In this document: positions 46,259 through 55,325 of the stretch, piece by piece | Layout: each line of letters begins with the position of its first letter | Numbering within the stretch: position 1 is the stretch's first letter | Source: Parerythrobacter lutipelagi | GTDB lineage: Bacteria; Pseudomonadota; Alphaproteobacteria; Sphingomonadales; Sphingomonadaceae | Direction of reading: 5' to 3' | DNA length: 64,000 nucleotides | NCBI RefSeq assembly: GCF_005434975.1 | Contig: NZ_SKCJ01000001.1 | Location: 1,498,001 to 1,562,000, forward strand | Notes under the pieces: generated by a model | Told to the model about the DNA's origin: nothing | Databases searched by the model: none | What the model saw: only the letters and a program-made list of their open reading frames with translations | Made by a program: the position numbers and the translations under genes

Positions 46259-47014
46259 ATGATCCGGACCATAGCCCTTGTCGCCACCATCTCGCTGCTC
46301 GCCTCCTGTGCGTCAGGGCCGCCGCGCATGTCGCGCCAGGCAATCGACCGCGCGCTGGTCGGCGCGCCGGGCATGGCCCAACCGAGCAAGATCGTGGCCG
46401 CGGAACTCGCCTTCGCTCGCGCCGCGCAGGACGACGGGCAATGGACCGCCTTTCGGGAATTCATGGGACCGGGTGCATTGATCCACGGACGCAATGGGCC
46501 GTTCGATGCCGGACCGTGGCTTTCAGCGCAGAGCAACCCACCGGTTGCGGTCAAATGGGCCGCGCGATCAGTTTGGATGAGCTGCGACGGGACGCTTGCG
46601 ATTAGCCGCGGACGCTTCCTCGATCCGCAGGGCGAGGTCGGCACTTTCATCACGCTATGGCAGCAGCAGGAAAATCTTGAGTACCGCTGGATCTACGATC
46701 TCGGCGCGCCCGATGATCCGCAGCCCGCAGCGGCCGAAATGGCCGCCGACGCCGGAATCGTCGTTTCAGCAGAAGACCTTATCCAGGGCTATGTTGCCGA
46801 TTGCCCGGGGGAACCAAATCTGATGCCCGCTCCGACCATGTCGGTGGTCGGAAACACGACACGTTATCGCGGTGGAAATTCACCCGATGGAACCTTGCGT
46901 TGGCGGTGGGAACATCGTGCGGACGGCACACGGCGATTCTACTCGCAGTATTTCTCGGAAGGCATCTGGCAGACAGCAGTGGATCACTCGATTCCGCCGC
47001 AGGACAGCGAATAG
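46259..47014 (+). CDS. Lipoprotein of unknown function (NTF2-like), 251 residues
   Basis: The signal peptide ends in the lipobox LLASC. The mature part has FARAAQDDGQWTAFREFMGPGALIHG, which looks like the start of a SnoaL/NTF2-like fold, followed by VKWAARSVWMSCDGTLAISRG and a C-terminal beta-rich region (RRFYSQYFSEGIWQTAVD). It is 32 bases behind folD and 15 bases before marC. Function is unknown. Confidence 0.6.
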   Translation: MIRTIALVATISLLASCASGPPRMSRQAIDRALVGAPGMAQPSKIVAAELAFARAAQDDGQWTAFREFMGPGALIHGRNGPFDAGPWLSAQSNPPVAVKWAARSVWMSCDGTLAISRGRFLDPQGEVGTFITLWQQQENLEYRWIYDLGAPDDPQPAAAEMAADAGIVVSAEDLIQGYVADCPGEPNLMPAPTMSVVGNTTRYRGGNSPDGTLRWRWEHRADGTRRFYSQYFSEGIWQTAVDHSIPPQDSE

Positions 47015-47029
47015 GACGACGGCCCGGTA

Positions 47030-47653
47030 ATGCTCGAACTCTTCATCTCCGCCTTCATCACATTGTTCGTGGTGATCGATCCGCCCGGTTGCGCGCCGAT
47101 TTACGCTGGTCTGACCAAAGGCGCATCGCCGGCGCAATCACGCAGCATGGCGCTGCGCGCCTGTGTGATCGCTGCGATCATTCTGGTCATCTTCGCCCTG
47201 TTCGGTGAAGACTTGCTCGCCGCGCTGCATATCGAGCTCGACAGTTTCCGCATCGCTGGCGGGTTGATGCTGTTTTTCATCGCGTTCGAGATGGTGTTCG
47301 AGAAGCGCACCCAGCGGCGCGAAGAACGGGCGGAGAAAGTCGCCGCGACGCCGCAGGTCGAGGACGTTTCCGTATTTCCCATGGCGATGCCGATGCTCGC
47401 CGGGCCGGGCGCAATCGCGGCAGTGATGCTGCTGACCAACGAAGCCAAAGGTACTGAACAGACTCTGGTTGTGCTCGGAGCATTGGCCGCAGTGCTGGTG
47501 CTGACAGCAGCGGCCTTGGTGGCTGCAGCGCCGTTAATCCGCTTGCTCGGGGACCGGGTCGAGGCGGTCATCACCCGGCTGCTCGGCGTGTTGCTGGCCG
47601 CGCTCGCGGCGCAATATGTGATCGACGGGCTGAAAGGCAGCTTCGGCTTCTGA
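47030..47653 (+). CDS. MarC family membrane protein
   Basis: A 207-residue MarC/YchE-type integral membrane protein with about six helices. The N-terminus FVVIDPPGCAPIYAGLT and the charged loop ending in KRTQRREERAEK are typical, as is MPMLAGPGAIAAVMLL. The family's function is not settled, in spite of its name. It is convergent with the Lon-substrate-domain gene. Confidence 0.85.
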   Translation: MLELFISAFITLFVVIDPPGCAPIYAGLTKGASPAQSRSMALRACVIAAIILVIFALFGEDLLAALHIELDSFRIAGGLMLFFIAFEMVFEKRTQRREERAEKVAATPQVEDVSVFPMAMPMLAGPGAIAAVMLLTNEAKGTEQTLVVLGALAAVLVLTAAALVAAAPLIRLLGDRVEAVITRLLGVLLAALAAQYVIDGLKGSFGF

Positions 47654-47662
47654 GCCGATCGC

Positions 47663-48274
47663 TTACTGAAGAGTGATGATCTCGTCACCATCGTCGCGGT
47701 GGGTGAAGAACTGCATCAGCTGTATCAGCAATTCGCAGCGCGCATTGAGGTCCGGTGCTTCGAGCAAGGCCTGCTTGGCCGCCGGATCGAAAGGTGCGAT
47801 CTGCGAAACCCCGTCGATCAGCGTGTTGTCGTCCAGCCGGCCGACCGAGTCCCAATCCACGCTGTAGCCCTGAACCGCAGCGAAGCGTCTTGCTTCCTGC
47901 TCGAAGCTCGCGCGTTCAATGCTCGACAGCACGCCTTCGGCACTGTCTTCAATCAATTCCGCCTCGACTTGCCGGAAGGCAGTCGTGACATCGAGCTCGC
48001 GCAGGATGCGAAACCGGCTCTCGCCTTCGAGCACGAGGTTGTAGCGCCCGTCTTCGAGCGCTTCGAATTCGCCGATCCGCCCGACACAGCCGATCTTGAA
48101 CAGAGGTGCCCCTTCTGCCGGTTGCTGCGGCTGGATCATGCCGATGCGCCGGTCGCGGGCAAGCGCATCGCTCACCATCGCGCGATAGCGCGGCTCGAAC
48201 AGATGCAGCGGCAATTGCAGGCCGGGAAACAGGATTGCCCCGGTCAGTGGGAATATGGTCAGCCGCTTGCTCAT
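47663..48274 (-). CDS. LON peptidase substrate-binding domain protein
   Basis: A 203-residue protein with the N-terminal Lon domain only: FPLTGAILFPGLQLPLHLFEPRYRAM and GRIGEFEALEDGRYNLVLEGESRFRI are the classic core. There is no ATPase or protease domain. The role may be adaptor-like; it is unproven. The start is ATG in MSKRLTIFPL; an upstream extension is unlikely. It follows the CnoX-like gene by 17 bases. Confidence 0.85.
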   Translation of the reverse strand: MSKRLTIFPLTGAILFPGLQLPLHLFEPRYRAMVSDALARDRRIGMIQPQQPAEGAPLFKIGCVGRIGEFEALEDGRYNLVLEGESRFRILRELDVTTAFRQVEAELIEDSAEGVLSSIERASFEQEARRFAAVQGYSVDWDSVGRLDDNTLIDGVSQIAPFDPAAKQALLEAPDLNARCELLIQLMQFFTHRDDGDEIITLQ

Positions 48275-48291
48275 GACTGTTTGTGCCACAA

Positions 48292-49218
48292 TCAGCCGAA
48301 CAGGATTCTTGACAGGCGGCGGCGGGTGGCAACGACCCATGGGTCTTCCAGCCCGACAGCCTCGAAAATCTGCAGCAGTTTCGTTCGCGCCGCACCTTCG
48401 TTCCACTCCCGGTCGGCCTCGACCATGCGCAGCAGCGTGTCCGCGGCATCGTCGCGCTGTCCGGCGGCGAAGGCCGCTTCGGCATAGGCAAGGCCTGCAT
48501 CCATATCGGCGGGATCGCTCTCAGCCTTCTCGCGCAGCGTCTGCAATTCGCTGTCATCGACTTTTGTATCCGCCAGTTCGACAGCGCTCTTGGCCTGCTC
48601 GATCAACGGGTCGGCGGCAATTTCGGGGTCTTGCAGCGCAGCGTCGAGGATGTGCTTGGCTTCCTCGACCTGGCCCAGGGCAACCAGCGCGCGGACAAGC
48701 CCGGCCTGCGCTGCTGCGTTGGACGGTGCCATATCGATGACCTGCGCATAAATGCCTGCAGCGCGTTCGGCATCGCCTTCGCTCATGACCTGGTCCGCCA
48801 TGGCAATGAATTGAGCGACATCCTGCTGCGGTTGACCACCGTTCTCGCCGCCGGGCTGCGTCGGCAGCTTCTCGAGGATCTGGTCGAGCATTTCTTTCAG
48901 CTGGGATTCGGTGCGCGCACTGGTCAGATCGGCAACCGGCTGCCCCTGGAACATGGCATAGACAGTCGGGATCGAGCGAACCTGAAACTGGCTGGCGATG
49001 AATTGTTCTTCATCGACATTCACCTTGGCCAGGATCACGCCTTTGTCGGCATATTCGGCCGCAACCTTCTCCAGCACCGGAGTCAAGGCCTTGCACGGGC
49101 CGCACCATTCGGCCCAGAAATCGAGGATCACAAGGTTCGACATCGACGGTTCGACGACGTCCTTCTTGAATTTGTCGACTGCCTTCTGCTCTTCGATATT
49201 GAGGCCCATGCTCGCCAA
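48292..49218 (-). CDS. Thioredoxin-TPR protein, CnoX (YbbN)-like
   Basis: A 308-residue protein with an N-terminal thioredoxin domain (DFWAEWCGPCKAL, Cys39 and Cys42) and a C-terminal TPR-like helical part. CnoX is a chaperedoxin that protects proteins and passes them to chaperones. The domain order and length fit. TTG at 49218 has AGGGGA seven bases upstream and is preferred over the ATG three codons later (49209). It and the Lon-domain protein both suggest a proteostasis operon. Confidence 0.85.
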   Translation of the reverse strand: MASMGLNIEEQKAVDKFKKDVVEPSMSNLVILDFWAEWCGPCKALTPVLEKVAAEYADKGVILAKVNVDEEQFIASQFQVRSIPTVYAMFQGQPVADLTSARTESQLKEMLDQILEKLPTQPGGENGGQPQQDVAQFIAMADQVMSEGDAERAAGIYAQVIDMAPSNAAAQAGLVRALVALGQVEEAKHILDAALQDPEIAADPLIEQAKSAVELADTKVDDSELQTLREKAESDPADMDAGLAYAEAAFAAGQRDDAADTLLRMVEADREWNEGAARTKLLQIFEAVGLEDPWVVATRRRLSRILFG

Positions 49219-49402
49219 GTTTCTGTCCCCTGGTTGTTCGTCTGGCTGGAATTGCCGACCCAATGTGGGCTTTTCGCTCGCAATGTGAAGGGGCAATCGC
49301 GCGGTTGCTGCAAGGGCGTGATTTTCCGCTTGATAGCGGGTGAAACGGTTGCTAGTTGCGCGCCTCCCCACCGGATCGCTTGATTCCGGTGAGCGCCAGT
49401 GA

Positions 49403-49477
49403 GCGGGCGTAGCTCAGGGGTAGAGCACAACCTTGCCAAGGTTGGGGTCGGGCGTTCGAATCGCCTCGCCCGCTCCA
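49403..49477 (+). tRNA. tRNA-Gly (anticodon GCC)
   Basis: The acceptor arms GCGGGCG and CGCCCGC pair perfectly, and CCA is encoded. The D-arm GCTC/GAGC surrounds AGGGGTA. The anticodon stem CAACC/GGTTG encloses the loop TTGCCAA with anticodon GCC. The T-loop is TTCGAAT in the stem GGGCG/CGCCT with one G-U pair. All features are canonical. Confidence 0.97.
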
Positions 49478-49655
49478 TTTTCTCCCGACAATCGAGATTT
49501 CATTTGCACGCCGCGTGTTTCGGGCCGGGTCGTTCAGTGAGCGGTCATTGGGCTCAGCCCAAGGTGTATTTCAGTCAAGAATGCCGTCTGGCGACGGGAA
49601 TCGACGGTTTGTCGCAGTTACCGCTTGCATCCTCGCCGTACCGGACTAACTCGCG

Positions 49656-49670
49656 TGTAACGTTGTAACA
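49656..49670 (+). promoter_or_regulatory. Possible Zur/Fur-type box upstream of the TonB receptor gene
   Basis: TGTAACGTTGTAACA has the partial inverted form TGTNAC-N3-GTNACA, similar to alphaproteobacterial Zur-like boxes. It lies 13 bases before the GTG start. The match is weak, and the reason to mention it is the zinc-like features of the receptor. Confidence 0.3.
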
Positions 49671-49683
49671 TAAAGAGGGCGCT

Positions 49684-51867
49684 GTGGCCGCTGCAAGATT
49701 TCCCGAGATGAACCGCTCCATCCTGGCTTTGCCGCTACTGTCGCTGGCGTTTGCACAGCCAGCTGCGGCGCAGGACGATACGGCCGACAAAGCTGCTGAA
49801 GCCGAGAAAGTGTCGGATGATTTTCATGACCGCCGCTACGACCGGTTCGGCGAGCTGGTGGTCACCGCGATCGGCGTGACGCAGCTCGATGTGCTTGCGG
49901 GCACTTCGGTTGTTGAGGGTATCGAACTTCAGCGCAGTCTCGACACGCAAATCGGCGAAGTTCTGGTCGACCTGCCCGGCGTTTCGGCGACCAGCTTTTC
50001 TCCCGGGGCCTCGCGACCTGTTCTGCGCGGATTTCAGGGAGAAAGAGTGCGCGTGTTGGTCGACGGCATCGGCTCGATCGATGTCTCGAACACTTCTGTC
50101 GATCACGCGACAACAATCGACCCGCTGACAGCGGAAAGTATCGAAGTGCTGCGCGGATCGGCTGTCCTATTGTATGGCAGCCAAGCGATCGGCGGCGCGG
50201 TCAACGTGATCGACAAGCGGATCCCGCAGCGCAAGCTCAATGAAGCTTTCCATGTCGATGCAACGGCCTCTGCCGATACCGCCTACAACTTGCTGGAAGG
50301 CGGGGCGTCGCTCGATTTTCCGCTCGGTTCGCGCTTCGTGCTCCACCTCGATGGCAGCTATCGCGATACGGATGACGCGGACATTGCCGGCTTTGCCATA
50401 TCGCCGCTGCTCCGGGCGGATTTGCTCGCAGAGGCAGATGAGGAACAAGCCGAAGGCGAGTTTGAAGAAGCCGAGGAACTGCGCGAAGCGGCCGGTCAAC
50501 GAGGTTTTCTGCCCAACAGTGCAACCCGCACCTGGACCACCAATGCCGGTTTTGCCTTCTTCGAGGGCGACAGCAATCTCGGTGCGTCGATCGGCATATA
50601 CGACACCAATTACGGCGTGCCGACGCGCCCCGGCGCCGGTCATCATCACGGCGAAGAAGGCGATGAAGTAGAAGAGGCGGGCGGTGAAGAAGGCGAGGAA
50701 ACCGTCTCGATCGATCTGCGTCAGTTCCGGGCCGACTTGCGCGGACAACTCGCGCTCGGCGATGGTTTCTTCAAATCGCTCAAGACACGGGTTGGTTTCA
50801 GCGACTATACCCACACGGAATTCGAAGGCGATGAGGTCGGCACTGTGTTCGACGTCCAGGGCCTGGAAGCACGCGCGGTTCTGGAACAGAATCCGCGGGG
50901 CGGGTGGTACGGCTCGCTCGGCACGCAATATTACTTCCGTGATTTCGACGCGAATGGTGCGGAAGCCTATGTTCCTAAGAACCGCACCGAGCAGTTCGCG
51001 CTGTTCGCATTGCAGGAAATCGACCTGGGCGCCGTCGAGCTCGAAGCAGCCGGACGCTGGGAAACCACCGATGTCGAATCGCAGGTGGCCGGTTTCCGGC
51101 GGAGTTTTGATACGTTTTCCGGCGCGCTCGGCCTGTCGCACGAAACCAGCGACGGACTGCGCTTCGGGATCAACGCCAGCCGTGCGGAACGCGCACCTAG
51201 CGCGGAGGAATTGCTTTCAAACGGCCCGCACATCGCAACCCAGGCATTCGAGATCGGGGACCCCGACCTGTCGCCTGAAAGCGCGCTGGGCGTGGAGGCC
51301 TTTATCCGCGGACGTGCCGGACCGGCCAGCGTCAGTGTTGCCGTCTACCGCAACTGGTTCGACGACTATGTCTTCCTGACTGCCACCGGCGGCGAGGAAG
51401 ATGACCTGCCGATCTTCGTTTACGGCCAGTCGGACGCCGACTGGTTCGGCATCGAAGGGCAGATTTACTACACCATCTTCGACAACAGCGATCTGACCAT
51501 CGCAGCCGATCTGCGCGGCGATTACATTAAGGCGGAACTCGCCGACGGATCGCCGATCCCGCGCATTCCGCCGCTCAGCCTGCTCGGCGCGCTGGAGGCG
51601 CAGACGTCGCGCTTCGACGGGCGGATAGAGGTCCAGTACAACGATGGGCAAGATCGCGTCGCCGCGTTCGAAACGCCGACCAAAAGCTTCACCTTCGTCA
51701 ACGCGTCGCTCGCGTGGAAACCCTTTATCGGCGACGACAATCTCACCGTGCTGTTTCAGGCCGACAACATCTTCGACGTAGAAGGTCGCCGCCACGCCAG
51801 CTTCACGAAAGACTACGTCCCGCTGGCTGGCCGCAACTTCAAGGTCAGCTTGCGCGCCAGCTTCTAG
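49684..51867 (+). CDS. TonB-dependent outer-membrane receptor, ZnuD-like
   Basis: A 727-residue outer-membrane receptor. A signal peptide ends at AAA-QD, a TonB-box-like stretch (GELVVTA) follows, and the plug domain (LVDLPGVSATSFSPGASRPVLRGFQGERVRVLVDG) precedes a 22-strand barrel ending in Phe. An extracellular loop carries HHHGEEGDEVEEAGGEEGEE (from His320), a His- and Glu-rich patch like that of the zinc receptor ZnuD. A role in zinc uptake is an inference. GTG with GAGGG just upstream is chosen; ATG at 49708 is possible. No partner transporter is adjacent. Confidence 0.85.
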   Translation: MAAARFPEMNRSILALPLLSLAFAQPAAAQDDTADKAAEAEKVSDDFHDRRYDRFGELVVTAIGVTQLDVLAGTSVVEGIELQRSLDTQIGEVLVDLPGVSATSFSPGASRPVLRGFQGERVRVLVDGIGSIDVSNTSVDHATTIDPLTAESIEVLRGSAVLLYGSQAIGGAVNVIDKRIPQRKLNEAFHVDATASADTAYNLLEGGASLDFPLGSRFVLHLDGSYRDTDDADIAGFAISPLLRADLLAEADEEQAEGEFEEAEELREAAGQRGFLPNSATRTWTTNAGFAFFEGDSNLGASIGIYDTNYGVPTRPGAGHHHGEEGDEVEEAGGEEGEETVSIDLRQFRADLRGQLALGDGFFKSLKTRVGFSDYTHTEFEGDEVGTVFDVQGLEARAVLEQNPRGGWYGSLGTQYYFRDFDANGAEAYVPKNRTEQFALFALQEIDLGAVELEAAGRWETTDVESQVAGFRRSFDTFSGALGLSHETSDGLRFGINASRAERAPSAEELLSNGPHIATQAFEIGDPDLSPESALGVEAFIRGRAGPASVSVAVYRNWFDDYVFLTATGGEEDDLPIFVYGQSDADWFGIEGQIYYTIFDNSDLTIAADLRGDYIKAELADGSPIPRIPPLSLLGALEAQTSRFDGRIEVQYNDGQDRVAAFETPTKSFTFVNASLAWKPFIGDDNLTVLFQADNIFDVEGRRHASFTKDYVPLAGRNFKVSLRASF

Positions 51868-51876
51868 GTTCGCCGC

Positions 51877-53073
51877 TTAATCTTCCAAGGCGAAGCTGAT
51901 CTCGGCGTGCTTTTGCAGCCGGTCGACCAACGCCTCGCCCAGGAACGAGCCGGGAGTGCCGATGCCGCCGTCCGCGTCGCATGACAGCAGGGCAATGCCG
52001 GTTTCGGCCAGCATGCGGCTGGTCGAGCCATAGCCGGGATCGTACTTGCCTTTCACCCCGTAGTGCAGGGTCTCGGCGTTCCCGTCTTCGTCGGCCGGCA
52101 TCTCGCCAATGAACAGCACGTCGTAATAGCCGTTTTCACGCTCTTCCTTGCTCGGACCTTCGCCGGGCTTGGGCGGCTTCGCGCCGAACGGGTTCTTGAG
52201 CATTTCCGCCACCGCATTGGCCGCCGCCTTGCCCGCCTCGCCCGGGCTGGTGAGCATCATCTCGTCGTATTTGAAGTCCTCGCCATAGGGGAAACCGCGC
52301 AGGAAATTGGTCCGGTGGACGTTCTTCGTGTTGATCGTCGCCATGATGAACGGCGCGGCCCATTTGCCCAGCTCTTTGTCATAGGTCGGCACCAGGCCGT
52401 TGGGCTGGTTGGGGCCTTCGAAACCCGGGGTCAGGCCGAACGGGCTCTGCAGGATCGGGATCAGCTTGGGGTTCTTCGCGACCGCTTTCATCGTCTCGGT
52501 CAGGCTGGCTGCGGTCCCGCCGGAGAATGTGCCCTGCATGGCGCGAACGCGCCCTTTCACCCGCGGCGCGGGCTTGCCGAATTTCGCGACGGCTTCTTTC
52601 TGCAGCATCAGCACGCCGAGATCGAACGGAATCGAATCAAACCCGCTGGAGAAAGCGATGCGCGCGCCGGAAGCCTTTGCCGCTTCGTGATGCTGGTCGA
52701 TCTGTTCGCGCATCCAGCCCGGCTCGCCGCACAAATCGGCGTAGTCGGTCCCGGTTTCGACACAGGCCGCGACCAGCGCATCGCCATAGAGCTGGTATGG
52801 GCCAACCGTGGTCAGCACGACCTTCGTGCGTTCGCACATCGCCTTGAGGCTCGCGGGCTCGTCCGCATCGGCGACCACCAGCGGCGTGTCCTTCGGCGCC
52901 CCGATTTCATCGCGCACCGCCTCCAGCTTGTCGAGACTGCGCCCCGCCATCGCCCATTTCGGCGCGTCGTCGCGGCCCGCATAGTGATGCGCGAGATACT
53001 CTGCGACCAGCCGCCCGGTATAACCGGTGCTGCCATAGACGATGATGTCGAACTCGCGTGCTGCCTTGCTCAT
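51877..53073 (-). CDS. Saccharopine dehydrogenase-like trans-acting enoyl reductase
   Basis: A 398-residue NAD(P)-binding protein. VYGSTGYTGRLVAEYLA is the Rossmann motif, GRSLDKLE follows, then SSGFDSIPFDLG, which is typical of the saccharopine-dehydrogenase/enoyl-reductase family with members acting in lipid synthesis in actinobacteria. Its natural substrate is uncertain. AAAGGAGAG before the ATG gives a strong start. It converges with the TonB receptor gene. Confidence 0.85.
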   Translation of the reverse strand: MSKAAREFDIIVYGSTGYTGRLVAEYLAHHYAGRDDAPKWAMAGRSLDKLEAVRDEIGAPKDTPLVVADADEPASLKAMCERTKVVLTTVGPYQLYGDALVAACVETGTDYADLCGEPGWMREQIDQHHEAAKASGARIAFSSGFDSIPFDLGVLMLQKEAVAKFGKPAPRVKGRVRAMQGTFSGGTAASLTETMKAVAKNPKLIPILQSPFGLTPGFEGPNQPNGLVPTYDKELGKWAAPFIMATINTKNVHRTNFLRGFPYGEDFKYDEMMLTSPGEAGKAAANAVAEMLKNPFGAKPPKPGEGPSKEERENGYYDVLFIGEMPADEDGNAETLHYGVKGKYDPGYGSTSRMLAETGIALLSCDADGGIGTPGSFLGEALVDRLQKHAEISFALED

Positions 53074-53734
53074 GTGAACTCTCCTTTGCATGCAGTGATG
53101 CCCTTGGCGTGCGAGAGAGTCAAAGCCGCTACGTCATGGCCATCGGCAGACAGCGAACCGATCGAGGCTCGGCGGCGAAGTGGGACACGGAAGCGTGTTT
53201 GTAAACCCGTGACCTTTGGGAGGTTCCATGCAAATACAGTGGTTTGATCGGCAATGCGGCGCTGGAGGTGTGACTTTTGCATTGGGAGATTCTCCTCGCG
53301 GTGCGGGGGCTGCAAAATGCCCTCACACAGCGCGCGGCGATGCGGTGGCTTGGCGGTTGGATCTGACGCTAAGGCAGTGCGGGCGCAAGCTTAGCGGATA
53401 CGGGCCTTGTAGGAAAATACCGGCTATGACCGCGAGTTGAGTGTTGTGTCCCCGGAACTGTTGCCAAGTACTATGTCTCCGGGGTTTCATCATCATGAAA
53501 CATAGCCTTAAATTTGGGGGTCTACCCCCTTGAACTAAGGCGCTGAAACTATGCCGCGCCGTTCAGGGAGTCAGAGGGTTACCCCGCGATACCTATGCCA
53601 AGGGGATAGACCCCCCAATTTCAATTCGTTATTGGTTAAACACTTGATATGTAAATCAAACCAAAGTCATTTTATTTAGATAGCTCTCCGGATCACTGTT
53701 GTAAGGAGAGATATTTCTGTATAGAAACTATGGC
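53074..53734. other. 661-base gap with inverted repeats and weak ORFs
   Basis: No gene is convincing here. An ORF of 70 codons starting at ATG 53228 has GGGAGG before it, but its protein matches nothing I recognise. The right half turns AT-rich (from about 53640). A seven-base dyad GTTTCAT-CATC-ATGAAAC is at 53484-53501, and a TTGAT-N6-ATCAA dyad at 53644-53659. Confidence 0.4.
53510..53621. repeat. Near-perfect 23-base inverted repeat with 66-base spacer
   Basis: The arms 53510-53532 and 53599-53621 match 21 of 23 bases when one is reverse-complemented. Both contain runs such as GGGGGTCTA and TAGACCCCC. The spacer holds no gene. It could be the ends of a small mobile element (MITE-like) or a large stem-loop. 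No target-site duplication is apparent. Confidence 0.6.
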
Positions 53735-54013
53735 ATGAAATATGCGCTGACATTTCTAGTTGTTTTGCTTTTGTTGGGGTGCAAAGAAGATCGAACGACA
53801 GAAGTGCAAGCACAACGGCAAACGCTTCATGACCAGGTGTCGAAAGCAGTCCCACTCGAAAAAACTCCGCTCGCGGCAGATGAGCGCGACAGAGTGCTGG
53901 CAAATTGCGCAAAGCAATTTCCGCCAGAGAGTGAACGAGAGAAGTTCGATTACTGCATTCAGAGAATTCCATTCGACAATAGCCTGCCGATCGATCCAGA
54001 TCAGGATCAATAG
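53735..54013 (+). CDS. Small lipoprotein of unknown function, 92 residues
   Basis: The signal peptide ends in the lipobox LLLLGC. The mature part is hydrophilic and rich in Gln, Glu and Arg, with two further cysteines (ANCAKQF and DYCIQRI). The start has no strong ribosome-binding site. The gene sits in an AT-rich stretch near an inverted repeat, so it might be acquired DNA. Confidence 0.5.
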   Translation: MKYALTFLVVLLLLGCKEDRTTEVQAQRQTLHDQVSKAVPLEKTPLAADERDRVLANCAKQFPPESEREKFDYCIQRIPFDNSLPIDPDQDQ

Positions 54014-54109
54014 GCTTTGAATCCAACGCCATGGCATCGAGTTAATTTACCCGATGCTGATCTGGACGACAAAGGGCCTATAGGGTTTTTAAGTCGCTGA
54101 TCGCCACCC

Positions 54110-55312
54110 TCAAAACCCGAACTGGCGGCTCGCCAGATCGTACATGATCTCTTCCGAGCCGCCGCCGATCGCCATCACGCGGACTTCGCGATAAATACGC
54201 TCGACGCGGCTGCCGCGGACGAAGCTGGCACCGCCGAGGATCTGGCATGCCTCGCGGGCGCAATATTCCATCGTCTGGGTCGCCTGCACTTTGAGCAGGG
54301 CGAAGTCGCCGGGGAAGGCGCAGCCTGTCTTCACCGTCCACGCCGCGTGGTCGATCATCGCCTGCGTCGCTTGGATCATCTGCAGCATCCGCGCCAGCTT
54401 GTGACGGATCGCCTGCCGGGTCACCAGCGGCTTGCCGAAGGTCTCGCGTGTCCGCGCCCAGTCGAGTGCATCCTCGTAACACACGCGGGAATAGGCCGCA
54501 GCCTGTTGCGCCATGCCCAGCCGCTCGCCGTTGAAATTGCGCATGATCGGCCCGAACCCGGCATTCTCCGCGCCGATCAGGTTGTCCGCAGGCACTTTGA
54601 CATCGTCAAAATGGATCGTCGCGGTGTCGGACGCATGCCAACCCATCTTGTCGAGCTTCGTCCGGGTCACACCCGCTGTGTCGGTCTCCACCAGCAATAG
54701 CGAGACACCGCCCATGCCCGCATCGCCCGTGCGCACCGCCAGCGTGATATAATCCGCGCGCATGCCCGAAGTGATCAGCGTCTTGGCCCCGTTGACGATA
54801 TAGTGGTCGCCGCGCCGCTCCGCCCGTGTTTTCAGATTGGCGACATCGGACCCGCCGCCCGGCTCGGTGATGCCGAGGCAGATGATCTTCTCGCCCGAGA
54901 GCACTTGCGGCGCGATCCTCTGCTTCAGCTCCTCGCTGCCCGCAGCCAGCACCGGCGGCAGACCGATCCCGTGAGTTTGCAGCGAGGCTGGGATGCCGCC
55001 CGCGCCGGGGCGGCACAGCTCTTCCGACTGGACCAGCGAGTGGAAGATATCGAAATCGTCCCCTACACCAGATGCGGTCCCCAGCGCGCCGCTGCCACCA
55101 TATTCAACCGGATAGCCGAGGCCGAGCACACCTGCTTTGGCGGCCTTGCGATGCAAGTCGCGCGGCAATTCCCCCGCCGCCTCCCACTCGTCGACAAACG
55201 GCAGGATCTCGCGCGTCACAAAGGCGCGCACGCTGCCGCATACGGCCTCGTGGCTGTCGTCGTAATGCGGAGAGCGGCTGCGCCAGCGGTCGAAGAGCGG
55301 AGCGTCTGCCAT
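54110..55312 (-). CDS. Acyl-CoA dehydrogenase
   Basis: A FAD-dependent dehydrogenase of about 400 residues, forming trans-2-enoyl-CoA. CLGITEPGGGSDVANLKTRA and the C-terminal QILGGASFVRGSRVERIYREVRVMAIGGGSEEIM match the family in parts, and the expected catalytic glutamate near the C-terminus is probably the one of GGGSEE. The ATG (preceded by a GTG one codon earlier) starts MADAPLFDRW. It is 13 bases downstream of dcd on the same strand. Substrate chain length is unknown. Confidence 0.9.
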   Translation of the reverse strand: MADAPLFDRWRSRSPHYDDSHEAVCGSVRAFVTREILPFVDEWEAAGELPRDLHRKAAKAGVLGLGYPVEYGGSGALGTASGVGDDFDIFHSLVQSEELCRPGAGGIPASLQTHGIGLPPVLAAGSEELKQRIAPQVLSGEKIICLGITEPGGGSDVANLKTRAERRGDHYIVNGAKTLITSGMRADYITLAVRTGDAGMGGVSLLLVETDTAGVTRTKLDKMGWHASDTATIHFDDVKVPADNLIGAENAGFGPIMRNFNGERLGMAQQAAAYSRVCYEDALDWARTRETFGKPLVTRQAIRHKLARMLQMIQATQAMIDHAAWTVKTGCAFPGDFALLKVQATQTMEYCAREACQILGGASFVRGSRVERIYREVRVMAIGGGSEEIMYDLASRQFGF

Positions 55313-55325
55313 CACAGCCGCGGCC

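Noticed and set aside
53228-53440. 70-codon ORF with a GGGAGG ribosome-binding site
   Set aside because: The translated protein resembles no family and lies in a gap with unusual repeats, so it is noted but not called a gene.
53644-53659. TTGAT dyad resembling an FNR box
   Set aside because: The spacer is six bases, not four, so it does not fit the FNR/FixK consensus.
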